Source of the DNA: an uncultured Flavobacteriales bacterium
Lineage (GTDB): Bacteria > Bacteroidota > Bacteroidia > Flavobacteriales > JBLHRE01
Direction: 5' to 3'
Assembly (NCBI GenBank): GCA_937139155.1
Contig: CAKZPI010000001.1
Coordinates: 1 to 64,000, forward strand
DNA length: 64,000 nucleotides
How positions within the stretch are numbered: the stretch's first letter is position 1; the number at the start of each line of letters is the position of its first letter. Position numbers and translations under genes: made by a program. Shown here in pieces: positions 61,594-64,000 of the stretch. Below the pieces are notes generated by a model, which was not told the origin of the DNA, did not search any database, and saw nothing but the letters and a program-made list of their open reading frames with translations.

Positions 61594-63780
61594 ATGGGCA
61601 GTATACGATTTACGGCTTTAGGAGAAACACTTTCTCGCAAGCCAATCCAAATCCAAGAACCAGAAAAAAGACTTTCTGAGTATTTCGGTGAATCCGTTTT
61701 CAATTTGAAGGCCATGTCTGAGTACCTTCCAGAGGAAGCTTACAAGCAACTTAAGGAAGCCATCAATCGTGGGGCGAAAATTGACCGAAGAATTGCAGAC
61801 CAGGTTGCATCAGCCATGCGTTCTTGGGCCTCTGAACGTGGGGTAACCCATTATACTCACTGGTTTCAGCCCTTAACCGGAGCTACCGCTGAGAAACACG
61901 ATGCATTTTTCTCTCCATCACTAGATGGTACGGCCATCGACCGTTTTGATGGTGGACAATTGGTTCAGCAAGAGCCAGATGCTTCTTCATTCCCTAGTGG
62001 GGGAATCCGGAATACCTTTGAAGCTCGGGGATATACTGCTTGGGATCCAACATCTCCGGCTTTTATCATTGGGTCTACCCTTTGCATTCCTTCCGTTTTT
62101 GTTTCCTATACGGGTGAAGCCCTTGATACCAAAGTGCCTTTGTTAAGAGCTTTGAATAGCATCGACGAGGCTGCCACTGAGGTTTGCCAGTATTTTGACC
62201 GAAAGGTTAAAAAGGTAGCGGCAACCCTTGGTTGGGAACAAGAGTATTTCTTAGTTGATTCAGCCCTTTTCAACGCCAGACCTGACTTGGTTCAGTGTGG
62301 AAGAACTCTTTTCGGTCATGCTCCTGCAAGAGGACAGCAGTTGGACGATCATTATTTTGGCTCCATCCCCGAAAGGGCAATGGCCTTCATTAGAGAATTA
62401 GAGATTGAGTCGATTAAGCTAGGAATACCTGTTAAGACTCGTCACAATGAGGTTGCTCCTAACCAGTTTGAAGCTGCTCCGGTTTTTGAAGAGGCCAATC
62501 TTGCAGTTGACCACAACACTTTGTACAAAGACCTTATTGAGAAAATTGCCAGAAAGCATGATTTCCGTGCCCTTTTGCATGAAAAGCCATATGCAGGTGT
62601 AAATGGTTCAGGAAAGCACAACAACTGGTCCTTGGCTACGGATACGGGAGTAAACCTTCTTAGTCCTGGGAAAACACCAAAAAGCAACCTTCAGTTTTTA
62701 ACCTTCTTCGTGAACACAATTAAAGCAGTTCATGATCATGCTGACCTACTTCGTGCAGCCATTGTTTCTGCAGGTAACGAGCATAGACTAGGGGCTAATG
62801 AAGCACCTCCGTCAATTATTTCTGTATTTATTGGATCTCAACTTACCTCGGTGCTTGATGAACTTGAAAAAGTAAGCAAGGGTAAAATGAGTCCTGAAGA
62901 AAAAACGGAACTGAAATTAAATGTTGTAGGAAAGATTCCTGAAATTCTTCTTGACAACACCGACAGAAACCGGACCTCTCCTTTTGCCTTTACCGGGAAT
63001 AAATTTGAATTCCGGGCAGTAGGTTCTTCTGCCAACTGTGCCATTGCAATGACTGTGATCAATTCAATCATGGCCAATCAGTTGAAAGAATTTAAAATTG
63101 CTGTTGATGCAAAAATCAAGGAAGGCATGAAAAAAGATGTTGCCATCTTTAATGTACTTCGTGATTACATTGCTTCTTCCAAGAAAATTCGTTTCGAGGG
63201 TGATGGATACAGCGACAACTGGGTAAAAGAAGCTGTTTCAAGAGGGTTGACCAATAAAACCAATACCGTTGAAGCTCTCCTAGATTTTGGCTCAGAACAG
63301 GCTTGTGAAGTTTTTGAAAAAGCCAATGTGATGAACAAAATTGAGGTTGAAGCCAGAAGTGAGGTGAACCTTGAAGAGTACTTGATGAGGCTTCAAATTG
63401 AGTCTAGAGTACTTGGCGATTTAGCCCGAAATCATGTGCTTCCAACGGCCTTGAATTATATGAACCGTTTGGTTGAAAATGTAAGCGGTTTGAAACAAGT
63501 TTTTGGAGACGATTTCAAAAAAAGATCAAAGGTTCAACTGGAATTAATTGACACCATTGCAGAGCATGTTGAAGTCATTAAAACCAAGGTAGATGAAATG
63601 ATTGAGGCTCGTAAACAGGCCAATAAAATTGAAGAAGCCAAGGAAAAGGCAATGGCTTATTTTCAAGAGGTTAGGCCTTTCTTTGAGGAAATTCGATACC
63701 ATGTTGATAAATTAGAGTTGATGGTTGATGATGAGCTTTGGCCTCTTCCTAAATACCGTGAATTGCTCTTTACTCGATAG
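61594..63780 (+). CDS. glnA: Glutamine synthetase type III (GSIII)
   Basis: ATP-dependent ammonia assimilation: glutamate to glutamine. The 728-residue length and N-terminal extension ('FGESVFNLKAMSEYLPEEAYKQL') identify the long dodecameric GSIII class typical of Bacteroidota, not GSI. Visible motifs: 'HWFQPLTGATAEKHDAF' (the GSIII H-W-F-Q-P-L signature), 'GWEQEYFLVD' (metal-binding Glu), 'HNEVAPNQFEAAPVFEEANLAVDHN', 'HEKPYAGVNGSGKHNNWSL', 'NRTSPFAFTGNKFEFRAVGSSANCA'. Own promoter box and strong terminator. No nitrogen-regulator gene is adjacent. Confidence 0.97.
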   Translation: MGSIRFTALGETLSRKPIQIQEPEKRLSEYFGESVFNLKAMSEYLPEEAYKQLKEAINRGAKIDRRIADQVASAMRSWASERGVTHYTHWFQPLTGATAEKHDAFFSPSLDGTAIDRFDGGQLVQQEPDASSFPSGGIRNTFEARGYTAWDPTSPAFIIGSTLCIPSVFVSYTGEALDTKVPLLRALNSIDEAATEVCQYFDRKVKKVAATLGWEQEYFLVDSALFNARPDLVQCGRTLFGHAPARGQQLDDHYFGSIPERAMAFIRELEIESIKLGIPVKTRHNEVAPNQFEAAPVFEEANLAVDHNTLYKDLIEKIARKHDFRALLHEKPYAGVNGSGKHNNWSLATDTGVNLLSPGKTPKSNLQFLTFFVNTIKAVHDHADLLRAAIVSAGNEHRLGANEAPPSIISVFIGSQLTSVLDELEKVSKGKMSPEEKTELKLNVVGKIPEILLDNTDRNRTSPFAFTGNKFEFRAVGSSANCAIAMTVINSIMANQLKEFKIAVDAKIKEGMKKDVAIFNVLRDYIASSKKIRFEGDGYSDNWVKEAVSRGLTNKTNTVEALLDFGSEQACEVFEKANVMNKIEVEARSEVNLEEYLMRLQIESRVLGDLARNHVLPTALNYMNRLVENVSGLKQVFGDDFKKRSKVQLELIDTIAEHVEVIKTKVDEMIEARKQANKIEEAKEKAMAYFQEVRPFFEEIRYHVDKLELMVDDELWPLPKYRELLFTR

Positions 63781-63801
63781 TTTTTCTATCAAGAATCATA
63801 T

Positions 63802-63829
63802 AAAGCCCCAGCCATGGGGCTTTTTTTTT
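63802..63829 (+). terminator. Rho-independent terminator of glnA
   Basis: 9-bp stem AAAGCCCCA (63802-63810) / TGGGGCTTT (63815-63823), loop GCCA, T9 run (63821-63829). Confidence 0.93.
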
Positions 63830-63883
63830 ATCAGAATTTAGCTACTTTAGCGTGCACGCATAAATCTAACAATCGCCTCATAT

Positions 63884-64000
63884 ATGAAGATTTGCAGACT
63901 AGCGCTTTTAAGCATTATTTCGTTGTTTATCAGCGCTTCCGCCCTGGCTCAAAATAAATTTACTGAGTCAGCCAACGAAGCTTTTGAAGCAAATGAGTTC
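63884..64000 (+). CDS. Exported protein, 5' end only (TPR/OmpA-like start)
   Basis: The ATG at 63884 opens 39 codons to the window end: a signal peptide (M-K-I-C-R-L-A-L-L-S-I-I-S-L-F...A-S-A-L-A-Q) followed by N-K-F-T-E-S-A-N-E-A-F-E-A-N-E-F. The mature start resembles the first TPR helix of Bacteroidota OmpA/TPR proteins such as the T9SS component PorE, from memory; too little is visible to be sure. The gene continues beyond 64000. Confidence 0.6.
   Translation, partial: MKICRLALLSIISLFISASALAQNKFTESANEAFEANEF

Noticed and set aside
1..64000. Prophage, insertion sequence, toxin-antitoxin or anti-phage defence genes
   Set aside because: No integrase, transposase, terminase, nuclease or antitoxin-like protein could be recognised; all sizeable frames have housekeeping, envelope or surface-protein identities.

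Overview
The window looks like chromosomal DNA of a member of the Bacteroidota, most likely the order Flavobacteriales (Cryomorphaceae/Schleiferiaceae-like). The evidence is: type IX secretion (T9SS) sorting domains of both kinds (type A at gene ends, type B/CHU_C 'gliding-motility' domains), a DUF5103-type T9SS plug protein, a fused SecDF, type III glutamine synthetase, Na+-translocating NADH:quinone reductase (Nqr), two-subunit methylmalonyl-CoA mutase with MeaB, and many copies of the Bacteroidota -7 promoter element TAnnTTTG. I see no rRNA, tRNA, prophage, transposase or CRISPR array. The genus is not determinable from the sequence alone.

Layout. 1-8.9 kb: tail of an unknown gene, the methylmalonyl-CoA mutase operon (mutA-mutB-meaB, minus strand), a VTT/DedA membrane protein, a small membrane protein, a FtsB/DivIC protein, and a FadL-type outer-membrane transporter followed by an SGNH-like lipoprotein that has lost its catalytic residues. 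8.9-12.4 kb (minus): pruA, apaG and the T9SS plug lipoprotein. 12.6-20 kb: nqrABCDEF, a terminator, apbE, and a convergent small Cys-rich membrane protein that resembles the Nqr maturation factor NqrM. 20-29.8 kb: murB, threonine aldolase, two T9SS type A cargo proteins, an isoaspartyl peptidase-like lipoprotein, a metallophosphatase, two glycosyltransferases and ftsE. 29.9-36.7 kb: a large TPR protein translationally coupled to a plug-less TonB-receptor-like barrel, then gyrB. 36.7-37.5 kb: a gene-free stretch carrying a candidate small-RNA unit.

37.5-53 kb is the accessory heart of the window: six consecutive minus-strand genes for secreted, repeat-rich surface proteins. Four carry a C-terminal CHU_C (type B) sorting domain. 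The two giants (1672 and about 1517 residues) each have 11 tandem ~82-residue cysteine-paired Ig-like repeats followed by PKD and CHU_C, and look like a gene duplication. The leftmost three form a compact operon in which two repeat proteins lack any recognisable sorting domain but end in the same short motif, T-[SG]-x-I-[YM]-H-[YN]-stop, and the third is a small protein that does carry CHU_C. I regard this possible 'split T9SS cargo' cassette as the best candidate for an undescribed system.

53-64 kb: malate dehydrogenase, a DCC-family (DUF393) protein whose only sensible start is an AUA codon overlapping the stop of the upstream VCBS-repeat T9SS protein, secDF, tatA, a Ca2+/Na+ antiporter-like protein, type III glutamine synthetase, and the first 39 codons of an exported protein cut off by the window end.

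Together the genes give a picture of an aerobic, sodium-using heterotroph (Nqr, mdh, pruA, mutAB) that invests heavily in Sec plus T9SS export of surface adhesin-like proteins. Functions are assigned by reading motifs by eye; no database search was possible.
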